From contig NZ_JAPKNI010000002.1 of the NCBI RefSeq assembly GCF_026343955.1, positions 372,001 through 436,000 of the forward strand: a stretch of 64,000 bases of DNA. Direction: 5' to 3'. Shown here piece after piece: positions 41,699 through 51,650 of this stretch. Both the position numbers and the translations under genes were made by a program. The notes under the pieces were generated by a model, which ran no database searches, was not told the origin of the DNA, and saw nothing but the letters and a program-made list of their open reading frames with translations. This DNA is from Kaistia defluvii (GTDB lineage: Bacteria > Pseudomonadota > Alphaproteobacteria > Rhizobiales > Kaistiaceae). How positions within the stretch are numbered: position 1 is the first letter of the stretch; each line of letters begins with the position of its first letter.

Positions 41699-41929
41699 TC
41701 GGCTATCGCGCCAGTTACTGACCTTGACCAAGCTCTTCCCGGGTTTCATCTCGCGGCATGGCCATTCTGGCCGTTGTCGGGGCGGTATTTCGAGCATATG
41801 ACGTAGCGTAAGAGCCAGATGCCGAAAAAATGGCACGTTGCGACTAGACTTGGGATTCCACGCTCATGCCCCTCCATCTTGAAGCGGGCATAACGTCTGC
41901 AAGTCCTTGAATCTTGGGAGGGGAACGAG

Positions 41930-43363
41930 ATGGCGTCGTCGACGACTGGAAAGTTGTCTCTCGGGGCGTTAACCGCGATGGTCGTCGGCTCGATGGTCGG
42001 GGCGGGTATCTTCAACCTGCCGGGACGTTTCGGAGCGGCGACGGGCCCGTTCGGCGCGATCATCGCCTGGGCGATCGCGGGCACCGGCATGTATATGCTG
42101 GCGCGCGTATTCCAGGCCTTGGCCGAGAAACGGCCGGACATCGACTCCGGTGTGTTCGCCTACGCCAAGGCTGGCTTCGGCGACTATATGGGCTTCCTGT
42201 CGGCGTTTGGTTACTGGCTCGGAAGCTGTCTCGGCAACGTCTTCTACTGGGTGTTGATCGGCTCGACCTTGGGCCGCTTCTTCCCGGAGTTTTTCGGCGA
42301 CGGCAGTTCGCCGACGGCGATCATCGTGTCACTGATCGGCATCTGGCTGTTCCACTTCATGATCCTGCGCGGCGTCGAGCAGGCCGCCTTCATCAACACC
42401 ATCGTGACGATCGCCAAGATCGTGCCGATCCTGGTCGCCATCCTCGTCTTCATCTTCGCCTTCAACTACCACCAGTTCGCCGAGAACTTCTTCGGGGGCA
42501 TCGGCATGCCGGAGAAGACGCTGGTCGCCCAAGTGCGCGACACCATGCTGATCACGGTGTTCGTCTTTCTGGGCATTGAAGGGGCGAGCGTCTATTCGCG
42601 CTTCGCCAAGACCCGCGCCGATGTCGGCTCCGCGACGATTCTGGGCTTTGTCGGCGTCACCGGCCTGATGGTCGCGATCACGCTGCTGCCCTATGCCACC
42701 GCCCCGCGCGCGGCGATCGCCGGCGTTGCCAACCCGTCGCTGGCCGGCGTGCTGGAACTGGTGGTCGGCCACTGGGGCGCGGTGTTCATCTCGATCGGCG
42801 TCCTGATCTCGGTGCTCGGCGCCTATCTCGCCTGGTCGCTGATCTGCGCCGAAGTGCTGTTCGCCGCTGCCAAGTCGAAGGACATGCCGAGACTGTTTGC
42901 GGCCCAGAACGGCAATCGCGTTCCCGCCAATGCGCTCTGGCTGACCAACAGCGTCGTGTCGCTGTTCATCATCTCGACCTACTGGTCTCGCGACGCCTTC
43001 AACTTCATGCTCGACATGACCAGCGTCACGGCGCTGCTGCCCTATTTGCTCGTCGCGGGCTACGGCGTGCTGCTGGCCCGTCGCGGCGAGGGCTACGAGA
43101 CGACACCGAACGAGCGCCGCCGCGATCAGATCTTCGCCTGGATCGCCGTCTTCTACACGCTGGTCATGTTCGTGGCCGCGGGCCTGAAATACGTGCTTCT
43201 GGTCGCCGTCCTCTTCGTGCCCGGCACGATCCTCTACGTCTGGGCGCGCCGCGAGCAGAACGCACGGCTGTTCACCTCCACCGAGCTCATCGTCTTCGGC
43301 GTCACGCTGGTTGCGGGTCTCATCGGGGCCTACGGCCTGCTGAGCGGCGCCATCACACCTTGA
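41930..43363 (+). CDS. Basic amino acid antiporter, APC family (ArcD-type)
   Basis: A 477-residue transporter with twelve hydrophobic segments. The first segment carries the APC glycine motif [16 protein letters not shown] (about 18-33); later stretches are [15 protein letters not shown] and [20 protein letters not shown]. The match is to the arginine:ornithine or basic amino acid/polyamine antiporters. It probably exchanges arginine for citrulline, ornithine or another amine. GGGAGGGGAACG precedes the ATG. Arginine deiminase follows after 19 bases, so the two form an operon. No FNR-type site was seen in 41699-41929. Confidence 0.9.
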   Translation: MASSTTGKLSLGALTAMVVGSMVGAGIFNLPGRFGAATGPFGAIIAWAIAGTGMYMLARVFQALAEKRPDIDSGVFAYAKAGFGDYMGFLSAFGYWLGSCLGNVFYWVLIGSTLGRFFPEFFGDGSSPTAIIVSLIGIWLFHFMILRGVEQAAFINTIVTIAKIVPILVAILVFIFAFNYHQFAENFFGGIGMPEKTLVAQVRDTMLITVFVFLGIEGASVYSRFAKTRADVGSATILGFVGVTGLMVAITLLPYATAPRAAIAGVANPSLAGVLELVVGHWGAVFISIGVLISVLGAYLAWSLICAEVLFAAAKSKDMPRLFAAQNGNRVPANALWLTNSVVSLFIISTYWSRDAFNFMLDMTSVTALLPYLLVAGYGVLLARRGEGYETTPNERRRDQIFAWIAVFYTLVMFVAAGLKYVLLVAVLFVPGTILYVWARREQNARLFTSTELIVFGVTLVAGLIGAYGLLSGAITP

Positions 43364-43382
43364 ACGGAAAGGCAGTCACATC

Positions 43383-44627
43383 ATGGCGAATGAAACCCCG
43401 TTTGGCGTCCACTCGGAAGTCGGCCAGCTTCGCAAGGTGCTGGTTTGCGCGCCCGGCCGCGCGCATCAGCGCCTGACGCCCAGCAATTGCGACGATCTGC
43501 TGTTCGACGATGTGCTGTGGGTCGACAATGCCAAGCGCGACCACTTCGACTTCATGACCAAGATGCGCGATCGCGGCGTCGAGGTGCTGGAGATGCACAA
43601 TCTGCTCGCCGAGACGGTCGCGATTCCCGAGGCGAAGAAGTGGATCCTCGACAACCAGGTCGTGCCGAACCAGGTCGGTCTCGGCCTCGTCGACGAGGTG
43701 CGGTCCTATCTCGAAGGACTGGCGCCGCGCGCGTTGGCCGAGACGCTGATCGGCGGGCTATCGACCGAGGAATTCCCGGAGACACTGGGCGGCGAGATGA
43801 TGGCGCTCGTGCGCGACGCGGCCGGCGCCAATGAGTATCTCCTGCCGCCGCTGCCGAACACGCTCTATACCCGTGACACCAGCTGCTGGATCTATGGCGG
43901 CGTAACGCTGAACGCGCTCTATTGGCCGGCGCGGCACGAGGAGCCGATCCTCACCACCGCCATCTACAAATTCCATCCGGACTTCGCCGGCAAGGTGAAT
44001 GTGTGGTGGGGCGATCCGACCGAGGACCACGGCCTCGCCACCTTCGAGGGCGGCGACGTCATGCCGATCGGCAAGGGCAATGTGCTGATCGGCATGAGCG
44101 AGCGCACCTCGCGCCAGGCGATCAGCCAGGTCGCGCAGGCCCTCTTCGACAAGGGCGGCGCCGAGCGTGTCATCGTCGCCGCCATGCCGAAGCTGCGGGC
44201 GGCCATGCATCTCGATACCGTCTTCACCTTCGCCGACCGCGATTGCGTGCTGCTGTATCCCGATATCGTCAACGGCATCGAGGCCTTTTCGTATCGGCCG
44301 GATGGCAAGGGCGGCCTCGAGCTTTCCAAGGACAAGGGTACCTTCGTCGAGACGGTGCGGGACTCTCTCGGGCTGAAGAAAATGCGCGTGGTCGAGACCG
44401 GCGGCAACGCCTATATGCGCGAGCGCACGCAGTGGGATTCGGGTGCGAACCTCGTCTGCGCCTCGCCAGGTGTCGTCTACGCCTATGACCGCAATACCTA
44501 CACCAACACGCTGCTGCGCAAGGAAGGCATCGAGGTCGTCACCATCACCGGCGCTGAACTCGGCCGCGGACGTGGCGGCGGCCATTGCATGACCTGCCCG
44601 ATCACCCGCGACGCGGTCGACTACTAG
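43383..44627 (+). CDS. arcA: Arginine deiminase
   Basis: A 414-residue guanidino-modifying enzyme that hydrolyses arginine to citrulline and ammonia. Motifs: [20 protein letters not shown] at the start, [10 protein letters not shown], the acidic [26 protein letters not shown] with the catalytic His, and the nucleophile Cys in [17 protein letters not shown] near the end. All catalytic residues are present. It follows the antiporter gene by 19 bases. Ornithine carbamoyltransferase (arcB) and carbamate kinase (arcC) are not in the neighbourhood, so the unit here makes citrulline and ammonia without ATP gain unless the rest lies elsewhere. Confidence 0.96.
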   Translation: MANETPFGVHSEVGQLRKVLVCAPGRAHQRLTPSNCDDLLFDDVLWVDNAKRDHFDFMTKMRDRGVEVLEMHNLLAETVAIPEAKKWILDNQVVPNQVGLGLVDEVRSYLEGLAPRALAETLIGGLSTEEFPETLGGEMMALVRDAAGANEYLLPPLPNTLYTRDTSCWIYGGVTLNALYWPARHEEPILTTAIYKFHPDFAGKVNVWWGDPTEDHGLATFEGGDVMPIGKGNVLIGMSERTSRQAISQVAQALFDKGGAERVIVAAMPKLRAAMHLDTVFTFADRDCVLLYPDIVNGIEAFSYRPDGKGGLELSKDKGTFVETVRDSLGLKKMRVVETGGNAYMRERTQWDSGANLVCASPGVVYAYDRNTYTNTLLRKEGIEVVTITGAELGRGRGGGHCMTCPITRDAVDY

Positions 44628-44771
44628 GCGGGGCTATCGGCCACCGCGCTCGCCTGCGATCCGTGGTTGCGTCGGCCTTGATTGTCGCCCATTGAAGATG
44701 GACCGTCTGCAGGGCCTCGCTGCCATGCGGACGTCATCTCGATGCTGCCTTTCTCGGAGACGTCCCGCTCC

Positions 44772-46253
44772 ATGACCCGCCGGTTTCTGCGCTATCTGAA
44801 GCGCGCAACGGTCATCCTTGTCGTGATCGCCCTGACGCTGCTGGCCGCCCGGGTCGTCGATGTGCTGCGCGGCCCGCCGTTGCAGCTCTGGCACAAACAT
44901 GCGCCGCACGAGCTCTCGGTGAAGCAACTGGATGGGGCCAACTGGGAGGATTATCTCAAGGCGGAGCAGGCGGCGTTCGAGGACGTTCGCACCCATGTGA
45001 CGGACAAGCTGAAGCGGGCCCAGCAACTCCGGGCCAATCGCTATTTCGACGGCAGCCCGCTCTATCCGCCCCACTTCCAGACGGACTGGAACCGGTCCTT
45101 CCTATTGACGCCGGAAGGTCCGCCGGTCGGCGCGGTGGTCCTGCTGCACGGATTGACCGATTCCCCCTACAGCCTTCGCCATATCGCGAAGCTCTACCGG
45201 GATAACGGCTTCGTCGCGGTTGGCTTGCGCGTGCCCGGCCACGGAACGGTTCCGGCCGGGCTGACGACGGTTCATTGGGAACAGTGGCTGGCGGCAACCC
45301 GGCTCGCGGTGCGCGAGGCGCGGCGACTGGCCGGCGGTGAGAGGCCGCTGCATCTCGTCGGCTATTCGAATGGCGGCGCGCTGGCACTGCTCTATGCGCT
45401 GGATGCGCTCGACAATCCGGCCCTTGCCCGGCCGGACCAACTGGTGCTGTTCTCGCCGATGGTCGGTGTCACGCGCTTCGCCCGCTTCGCCGGCCTCGCC
45501 GGTCTGCCGTCCATCTTCCCTGCCTTCGCCAAGGCGGCCTGGCTGGGGCTGATGCCGGAATTCAATCCGTTCAAATACAATTCGTTTCCGGTCAATGCGG
45601 CTCGCCAGTCCTACGAGTTGACCGCCGTCCTGCAGGATCGGATCACCCGGCTCGCTCGCGACAACCGGCTCGCCAAGCTGGCGCCGGTGCTGACCTTCCA
45701 GTCGATCGTCGATTTCACCGTCAGCGCGCCCGCCGTGGTTTCCATGCTCTACGGGAATCTGCCCGAGAACGGCAGCGAGCTGGTCTTGTTCGACATCAAT
45801 CGAAACGCCGATCTCGGGCCGCTGCTGAGCACGGCCGCCGAGACGGCGGTCGAGCGTATCCTGCCGGCGGCGCCGCGCCGCTACCGGATGGATGTGATCA
45901 CCAACGCGGTGCCGGATGGCGATCTGGTCGAGGCGCGGGTCGTGGAGCCCGGCCAGACGGAGCAGCAGAAGCAGGCGCTCAATCTCGTCTATCCCCCCGA
46001 CATCTATTCGCTGTCGCATGTCGCGTTGCCGTTTCCCGTCGAGGACGGGCTCTACGGGACGAATCCCGACCCTGCGGATGATTTTGGCATTCATCTCGGG
46101 GATATCGCCTCGCGCGGCGAACGCGGGACGTTGATCGTCGGCCTGGATACGCTGATGCGGATTTCGTCGAATCCGTTCTTTCCCTACGTGGTCCAGCGGA
46201 TCGAGGCTCTGATGCCGTCGAAGCCGGATCAAGGAACGGTGTCGCCGCCGTAG
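44772..46253 (+). CDS. Alpha/beta hydrolase with N-terminal membrane anchor
   Basis: A 493-residue hydrolase. An N-terminal membrane segment (about 10-28, ATVILVVIALTLLAARVV) anchors the protein, with the enzyme domain probably periplasmic. The fold starts at VLLHGLTDSPYSLRH; the nucleophile is in LVGYSNGGALALLY (G-x-S-x-G), resembling serine aminopeptidase S33/lysophospholipases. The substrate is unknown. The ATG at 44772 has GGAGA about 11 bases upstream; 44742 is an alternative. It is longer than typical members because of insertions before and after the lid. It is convergent with gltS. Confidence 0.78.
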   Translation: MTRRFLRYLKRATVILVVIALTLLAARVVDVLRGPPLQLWHKHAPHELSVKQLDGANWEDYLKAEQAAFEDVRTHVTDKLKRAQQLRANRYFDGSPLYPPHFQTDWNRSFLLTPEGPPVGAVVLLHGLTDSPYSLRHIAKLYRDNGFVAVGLRVPGHGTVPAGLTTVHWEQWLAATRLAVREARRLAGGERPLHLVGYSNGGALALLYALDALDNPALARPDQLVLFSPMVGVTRFARFAGLAGLPSIFPAFAKAAWLGLMPEFNPFKYNSFPVNAARQSYELTAVLQDRITRLARDNRLAKLAPVLTFQSIVDFTVSAPAVVSMLYGNLPENGSELVLFDINRNADLGPLLSTAAETAVERILPAAPRRYRMDVITNAVPDGDLVEARVVEPGQTEQQKQALNLVYPPDIYSLSHVALPFPVEDGLYGTNPDPADDFGIHLGDIASRGERGTLIVGLDTLMRISSNPFFPYVVQRIEALMPSKPDQGTVSPP

Positions 46254-46261
46254 CGGCGACA

Positions 46262-46294
46262 CGGGCCGATCCTCTCACTCCGGCGATCGGCCCG
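46262..46294. terminator. Bidirectional hairpin between hydrolase and gltS
   Basis: A perfect 10-base stem CGGGCCGATC (46262-46271) with GATCGGCCCG (46285-46294) and a 13-base loop. It sits between convergent genes that end at 46253 and 46308, and has no T run. It could end transcription from both sides. Confidence 0.6.
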
Positions 46295-46307
46295 GGATCG
46301 TTCGCCG

Positions 46308-47513
46308 TCAGCGCAGGAAGAAGCCGATGGCGAAGGCGTTGGCGATGTCGATGAAGAAGGCCGAGACCAGCGGCAGGATGATGAAGGCCATCGGCGCCGC
46401 GCCATGCACCTTGGTCACGGCGGTCATGTTGGCGATCGCGGTCGGCGTCGCGCCGAGGCTGATGCCGCTGAAGCCGGCGGAAAGAACCGCTGCCTCATAG
46501 TTGCGGCCCATGGCCGGGAAGACGACGAACAGCATGTAGAGCACCGCGGCGACCGTCTGGAGGCCGAGGACGAGCATCAGCGACGGGCCGAGGTCGCCCA
46601 GTGTCCAGAGCTGCATGCTCATCAAGGACATGGCGAGGAAGATATTCAGCGACAGGTCGGAAATCAGCGCCAGCGCGCGGGTCCGTGTCGGCCAGGCGAC
46701 CTGCGGCAGCACGCGCGGGATGGTGTTGGTCAGCACGATCGCCACAAGCAGGCAGGCGACGAAGAGCGGCAGGCGGATGCCGAATTCGGTGAAGATCTCG
46801 TCGAGCGTGAAGCCGATCAGGACCGCGACGTTGAGCACCAGGATCGTGCGCAGCAGGCTGATATGGCTGATCTCGTCCTTGCCGGGCTGCTCGGCGCTCT
46901 TCGGCAGGCCGACCATGGGCTTGATGGCGGTGGGGCCGCTCAGGTGGTAGCGGGCGATCAGCAGTCTGGCGACCGGGCCGCCGACCAGGCTGGCGACGAC
47001 GAGGCCGAGCGTGGCGGCGGCAACGCCGACTTCCATCGCGTTCTGCAGGCCGAACTGCGTGGCGATCATCGGTGCCCAGGCGATCGCCGTGCCATGGCCG
47101 CCGATCAGGGAGGCGGAGCCGAGGAGGACGGTGATGCCGTCCGGAAGACCCAGCAACGCGACGCTGCCGGCGGCGATCAGGTTCTGGATGACCAGGAAAA
47201 TCAGCGTCAGCGCCAGCAGGATCAGCAGCGGCTTGCCGCCGGAGAGCAGGTCGTCGAGCCGGGCGTTGAGGCCGATGCCGGTGAAGAAATAGAGCAGCAG
47301 CATGTCGCGGGCGGCGAGATCGAAGGAGATGCTGGTGTCGAACACCCGGTAGGCGACCAGCGTGACAAGCGCCGCCAGCAGGCCGCCGGTCACCGCCTCC
47401 GGTATGTTCCAGCGCCGCAGCGGTGCGATCCAGCGGTTGAGGCCCGTGCCGACGAAGAAGACGACGATCGCGATCGTCAGGCTCAGAAATCCGGGAACTG
47501 CAACGGTCGTCAC
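46308..47513 (-). CDS. gltS: Sodium/glutamate symporter GltS
   Basis: A 401-residue inner membrane symporter with about ten membrane segments and two re-entrant loops. Family marks are WNIPEAVTGGLLAAL (about 35-49), FTGIGLNARLDDLLSGG, GSASLIGGHGTAIAWAP in the first loop and SAGFSGISLGATPTAIANMT in the second, the Gly/Ser-rich loops that line the glutamate path. A GTG at 47513 is the start; the ribosome site is weak. It is downstream of the GntP-type gene on the same strand with a 59-base gap and may be in one unit with it. Confidence 0.94.
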   Translation of the reverse strand: MTTVAVPGFLSLTIAIVVFFVGTGLNRWIAPLRRWNIPEAVTGGLLAALVTLVAYRVFDTSISFDLAARDMLLLYFFTGIGLNARLDDLLSGGKPLLILLALTLIFLVIQNLIAAGSVALLGLPDGITVLLGSASLIGGHGTAIAWAPMIATQFGLQNAMEVGVAAATLGLVVASLVGGPVARLLIARYHLSGPTAIKPMVGLPKSAEQPGKDEISHISLLRTILVLNVAVLIGFTLDEIFTEFGIRLPLFVACLLVAIVLTNTIPRVLPQVAWPTRTRALALISDLSLNIFLAMSLMSMQLWTLGDLGPSLMLVLGLQTVAAVLYMLFVVFPAMGRNYEAAVLSAGFSGISLGATPTAIANMTAVTKVHGAAPMAFIILPLVSAFFIDIANAFAIGFFLR

Positions 47514-47572
47514 GTCAGCCTATACCTGTTCTGCCGAGCCTCCGCGGGCCCTGGGTCGATCTTTGACGCGTA

Positions 47573-49015
47573 TCAGAAGGATCCGAAAGCGGAGCCGAGC
47601 AGAATCACTGCCGCCAGAGCGATTAATGCACCGACGATACCAACCATGACGATATCGAAATAGCTTTTGCCGTGCGTCGAGCCGCAGACGGCGAGCAGCG
47701 TCACCACGGCGCCATTATGCGGCAGGCTGTCGAGCGTGCCGGCGCCGATCACGGCGACCCGGTGCAGCAGGGCCGGGTCGATGCCGTGTTCGGCGGCAAG
47801 CTTCATGTAGGTGCCACCGAGCGCGTCGAGCGCGATGGTCAGGCCGCCGGAGGCCGAGCCGGTCAGCGCCGACAGGATGTTTGTGGCGAACGCCAGTGAG
47901 ACCAGAGGGCCGCCATCGATGGACAGCACCCAGTCGCGCACCAGCGCGAAGGCCGGCACCGCGGCGACGACGGCCCCGAAGCCGACGAGGCTGGCGACGC
48001 TGAAGGCCGGCAGCACCGAGGCGTTCGCGCCCGCGTCTATCGTGGCCCGCAGGGTCGGCAGGCGGCGACCGCTGACGGCGAGCAGCGTCAGAATGGCGGC
48101 GGTCAGCGCGACGATCACCGACCAGACGCCGCCGACCGCGGTGATCGAGGTGGAGCCCCAGGCCGGCTCGGCCAGATAGGCCGTATCGAGGCGCGGCAGC
48201 ACGACGAAGCTCATGACCAGGTTGACGACGATCACCATCCCCAGTGGAAGGGCGGCGAGCCAGATCGGCGGCGCGCTCGGGCTCTGGGCGCCATGGCTGA
48301 TTTCGGCGGGATCGAATTCATGCGCGACGGTCGCCCGCTCGCGGATCAACGCATCATCGACGACGATCTCGGCGGGGTCGCCAAACCCCTCGCCGGCGCG
48401 GCGCGCCCGGGCCTCGGCCCGCGAGAGCCACCAGAGGCCGAAGGCGAGCATGATCGCCGAGGCGATGATGCCGAGGCCGGGGGCGGCGAAGGGTGTCGTG
48501 CCGAAGAACGGCATCGGGATGGCGTTCTGGATCGCCGGCGTGCCGGGCAGGGCGGACATGGTGAAGGTCGAGGTGCCGAGCGCGATCGCCGCCGGCATCA
48601 GGCGGCGCGGAATGCCGGCGCGCCGGAACAGCGCGATCGCCATCGGCGCCAGCACGAAGAAGGCGACGAACAGGCTCACGCCGCCATAGGTGACGAGCGC
48701 GCCGGCCAGGACGACCGCGAGGATCGCCCGCCGCTCGCCCAGCTTCTCGACCATGGTGTTGGCGATCGCCGTGACCGAGCCGCTGTCTTCCATCAGCTTG
48801 CCGAACAGCGCGCCGAGCAGGAAGATCGGGAAGAATTGCGCCAGGAATTGCGCGGCGCTCGCCATGAAGGTCTGCGTCCAGTGCGCCAGCAGCGGCTCGC
48901 CGGAAAAGAGCGCCGCGATCAGGGCGGCGATTGGCGCCAGCAGCAGGATGCTCCAGCCCCGGAACGCCAGCCAGATCAGCAGGCCGAGGCCGAGAAGGAT
49001 GCCGAGCAGTCCCAT
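47573..49015 (-). CDS. GntP family permease
   Basis: A 480-residue permease with about thirteen hydrophobic segments. Typical stretches are FPIFLLGALFGKLMEDSGS (about 63-81), ALVTYGGVSLFVAFFVLAPM, and LTGSASGGLTIALDALGG near the end. The family imports gluconate and related acids, and in some bacteria D-3-hydroxybutyrate. Because the gene starts three bases after a patatin-like gene, hydroxybutyrate or another short hydroxy acid is a reasonable guess. GGGGGAG is nine bases before the ATG, inside the end of the patatin gene. Confidence 0.9.
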   Translation of the reverse strand: MGLLGILLGLGLLIWLAFRGWSILLLAPIAALIAALFSGEPLLAHWTQTFMASAAQFLAQFFPIFLLGALFGKLMEDSGSVTAIANTMVEKLGERRAILAVVLAGALVTYGGVSLFVAFFVLAPMAIALFRRAGIPRRLMPAAIALGTSTFTMSALPGTPAIQNAIPMPFFGTTPFAAPGLGIIASAIMLAFGLWWLSRAEARARRAGEGFGDPAEIVVDDALIRERATVAHEFDPAEISHGAQSPSAPPIWLAALPLGMVIVVNLVMSFVVLPRLDTAYLAEPAWGSTSITAVGGVWSVIVALTAAILTLLAVSGRRLPTLRATIDAGANASVLPAFSVASLVGFGAVVAAVPAFALVRDWVLSIDGGPLVSLAFATNILSALTGSASGGLTIALDALGGTYMKLAAEHGIDPALLHRVAVIGAGTLDSLPHNGAVVTLLAVCGSTHGKSYFDIVMVGIVGALIALAAVILLGSAFGSF

Positions 49016-49018
49016 CCT

Positions 49019-50068
49019 TCAGCACTCCCCCAGCAGCACGTCGAGATCGGCGGTCGAGCGCTGGCCGAGATCGTGGCCGTGCTCGTCGAGAAAGGCGCTC
49101 GCGGCGCGGTGGCCCTCCGCCCGCAGCATCGACAGGAACGCCCATTCGGCATTCAGCTTCGACGAGGCGCTGAGATCGACCATCATCTCGGTCATGATCC
49201 GGTGCGTCCGCATGCCGGCCCAGCGCGCGCCTTCGCCATGGCCGGGATCCGCGACCTGGCGCAGCAGCGCGATCATGCGCAGTTCCTTCATCAGCGGCGA
49301 ATTGAACGAGATCTCGTTGAGGCGGTTCATGATCTCCGGCGCCGTCTTGGGCGTTTCCAGCCTTTCGCGCGGATTGATCTGTACCAGGATGGCGTCGCTG
49401 GCATCGCTTTCGCGAACCAGCGGCGTGATCGTCGGGTTGCCGGCATAGCCACCGTCCCAATAGGGGACGCCGTCGATCTCCACGGCCTGGAACATGGTCG
49501 GCAGGCAGGCCGAGGCGAGCAGCACGTCGGCGGTGATCTCGGGATTGCGGAAGATGCGGCCTCGGCCGGTATGGACGTTGGTGGCGGTGATGAAAAGGCG
49601 AACCGGCGAGCGCGCGAGCCGCTCGAAGTCGATGCTCGCGGCGAGCAGGTCCCGCAGCGGGTTCTTGCCGCTCGGGTTCAGATCATAGGGCGAGAAGACG
49701 CGCGACATCAGGTCTACGGCGACATAGGCGGGCGAATGGTCGAGCGACCAGCGGCCGAGCAGCACGTCCATCGGGCTGCGCTGGAAGGGACTGAAGCGCG
49801 CCGCCTTCGAAACGGCTCGCCAGAAGGCTTCGAGGGCCGTCTTCGCGCCCTCGGCGCCACCGGCGGCATAGCCGTCCGCCAGCACGGCGGCGTTCATCGC
49901 GCCCGCCGAGGTGCCCGAGATGCCGTCGATCCTCAGCGAGGGTTCCTCGAGCAGCCGCTCCAGCACACCCCAGGTGAAGGCGCCGTGCGAACCGCCGCCC
50001 TGCAGCGCGAGGTCGACCAGAAGCGGGGCGGAAGCGGAGCGCTTCGGGCTTTTCGGTGCACGGGACAT
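49019..50068 (-). CDS. Patatin-like phospholipase family protein
   Basis: A 349-residue serine lipid hydrolase. The oxyanion motif is ALQGGGSHGAFTWG (about 20-33), the catalytic Ser lies in GISGTSAGAMNA (G-T-S-A-G, about 53), and the partner Asp in YWDGGYAGNP. A signal peptide is absent, so it acts in the cytosol or on membranes from inside. In Hyphomicrobiales related genes often accompany 3-hydroxybutyrate metabolism; no such dehydrogenase is in this window. The ATG at 50068 starts at SRAPKSPKR; the frame stays open to 50122. It is three bases upstream of the GntP-type gene and divergent from the AraC regulator. Confidence 0.9.
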   Translation of the reverse strand: MSRAPKSPKRSASAPLLVDLALQGGGSHGAFTWGVLERLLEEPSLRIDGISGTSAGAMNAAVLADGYAAGGAEGAKTALEAFWRAVSKAARFSPFQRSPMDVLLGRWSLDHSPAYVAVDLMSRVFSPYDLNPSGKNPLRDLLAASIDFERLARSPVRLFITATNVHTGRGRIFRNPEITADVLLASACLPTMFQAVEIDGVPYWDGGYAGNPTITPLVRESDASDAILVQINPRERLETPKTAPEIMNRLNEISFNSPLMKELRMIALLRQVADPGHGEGARWAGMRTHRIMTEMMVDLSASSKLNAEWAFLSMLRAEGHRAASAFLDEHGHDLGQRSTADLDVLLGEC

Positions 50069-50243
50069 CGGACCTCGCCGAGACAGGTGGACAAGCGAAT
50101 CGCGGAAGCGACCACGCGCCATTCCCTAAGGGTAATGCTGCACTGCGATATTGATCCATATCATTTGTCACACGCAACTTGTATTGATAGGAAATGGCCA
50201 AGCTGGCGGCGTGTTTCCGTTTGGATCGGAGTCGACGGGTGCG

Positions 50244-51317
50244 ATGAAGAGTGTTCCCGAACCGTTGTCAGCGGTCCCCCTGGAAGTCTCCACCACGCGA
50301 ATTACGCCGCACTATTTCAGTACCCGGTCTGTCCCTGTCCGCAGCCAGTTCGAGGCGTGGCGCACCCTGATGTCGCCTGTCATCGATCTTGACCTCGCCG
50401 GCGACCGCGACGGCGGATTCGACGCTGAACAGCGCGTCTGGGATGTCGGCGGCTTCGCGCTGACGCGGGCCCGCCTGCCGGCAGACGGGCAGACCCGCGT
50501 CTGGCAGCACGTCAAGAAAAACCCGCTCGACCATTGGTGCTTCGTGCTGGTGAATGACGGCACGGCGCCGTCCTTGCCGGACAGTCCGGCCGAGCCCCGG
50601 CAGCTCTTCTTCCGTTCGCTGGGCAGGCCCTTCGACGGCGCCGCCAAGGACACCAGCGTGCTGACGCTTTATGCGCCGCGGGAACTCTTCGGCGGCAATC
50701 TGGGCGGCATCGATCACGCGATCGATACGGTGGCCGATCGGGGAATCGGCGCCCTGCTTGGCGACTATTTCCTCAGTCTCGAAAAGCGATTGCCCGATGT
50801 CGCGGTCGAGGATCTTCCAAACGTGGTTGAGGCCACGCGCGCCATGATCGCCGCCTGTGTCCGCCCGTCCCTGGACCGGATCGAGATCGCCCAGGGCGCG
50901 ATCGTCGCCACCTTGATGGAGCGGGCGCGGGCGATCGTCAGCCAGAATCTGCGCTCCGTCACCTTCGGTCCGGAAAAGCTCGGCCAGGCGCTCGGCGTGT
51001 CCCGTTCGCGGCTCTACCGGATGTTCGAGCCCTTCGGCGGCGTGGCCCGCTATATCCATCGGCAGCGGCTGCTGGCGGCCCATGCGGCCCTGTCCGATGT
51101 CGCCAGCCATACACCGATTATCCAGATCGCCGAGAGCCTCGGCTTCAGCGACGCCTCCGGATTCAGCCGCGCCTTCAAGCAGGAGTTCGGCCACAGCCCC
51201 AGCGAAGCCCGCCTTGCCGCCGCCGTCGGCGCGCCGATTGCGTCCGCCACCCGGCGGCTGGACGACGGTGATGGGAGCACGGATTTCGGCGAACTGCTGC
51301 GGCGGCTCCGCGCCTAG
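50244..51317 (+). CDS. AraC family transcriptional regulator
   Basis: A 357-residue regulator. The N-terminal 200 residues form a sensory domain of the AraC-binding-like type (HYFSTRSVPVRSQFEAWRTL, VLTLYAPRELFG). The C-terminal 100 residues hold two HTH motifs: LGQALGVSRSRLYRMFEPFG and IIQIAESLGFSDASGFSRAF, then KQEFGHSPSEAR. The ligand is unknown. The ATG at 50244 is preferred over 50151, which lies in the AT-rich promoter region. It may control the RND pair downstream (334 bases away) or the divergent patatin-GntP genes; neither is proven. Confidence 0.88.
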   Translation: MKSVPEPLSAVPLEVSTTRITPHYFSTRSVPVRSQFEAWRTLMSPVIDLDLAGDRDGGFDAEQRVWDVGGFALTRARLPADGQTRVWQHVKKNPLDHWCFVLVNDGTAPSLPDSPAEPRQLFFRSLGRPFDGAAKDTSVLTLYAPRELFGGNLGGIDHAIDTVADRGIGALLGDYFLSLEKRLPDVAVEDLPNVVEATRAMIAACVRPSLDRIEIAQGAIVATLMERARAIVSQNLRSVTFGPEKLGQALGVSRSRLYRMFEPFGGVARYIHRQRLLAAHAALSDVASHTPIIQIAESLGFSDASGFSRAFKQEFGHSPSEARLAAAVGAPIASATRRLDDGDGSTDFGELLRRLRA

Positions 51318-51328
51318 GTCACAGGTTT

Positions 51329-51350
51329 GAAGCGGGGTGGGGCCCGCTTC
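51329..51350 (+). terminator. Hairpin after the AraC gene
   Basis: GAAGCGGG (51329-51336), loop of six, CCCGCTTC (51343-51350): a perfect 8-base stem twelve bases after the AraC stop. No T run follows, so it may be a weak or Rho-assisted terminator. Confidence 0.5.
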
Positions 51351-51650
51351 GGCTGCTGCACTGCATCAATCGGGGGTGTGTTTGGGATGCGCGGCACAGG
51401 GGCGGGACGCCGGGCTCATGCCTTTGGGCGAGCGAGCCGCTAGGTTCCGCCGCGTGTGTCTGGCTGCCATCGGTCCGGTAGGGCCCTCGGTGGCATGTCG
51501 AGCTCCGCTCTTGACTGCTTTCGGGTCTCGTTCCAGACAAGAGTTTATCTTGCGCCAGATGGCGTGTCGGTTCCGGGGTGAAGCGTGGCTGAGAGGTGCG
51601 ATTTCACCCGAGCCAGGATCCCCGGGCATTTTTTGGTGTGGGGGTATTTC
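51351..51650. other. Intergenic region upstream of the RND operon
   Basis: About 300 bases without a gene. A -35-like TTGACT stands near 51512, but no well-placed -10 is evident. The leader close to the adaptor start carries GGGGG, used as ribosome site. I see no palindrome that would mark an AraC-type site with confidence. Confidence 0.4.

Noticed and set aside
41699-41929. FNR/Anr box before the arginine deiminase operon.
   Set aside because: No TTGAT-N4-ATCAA-like site is present, so oxygen control is not supported.
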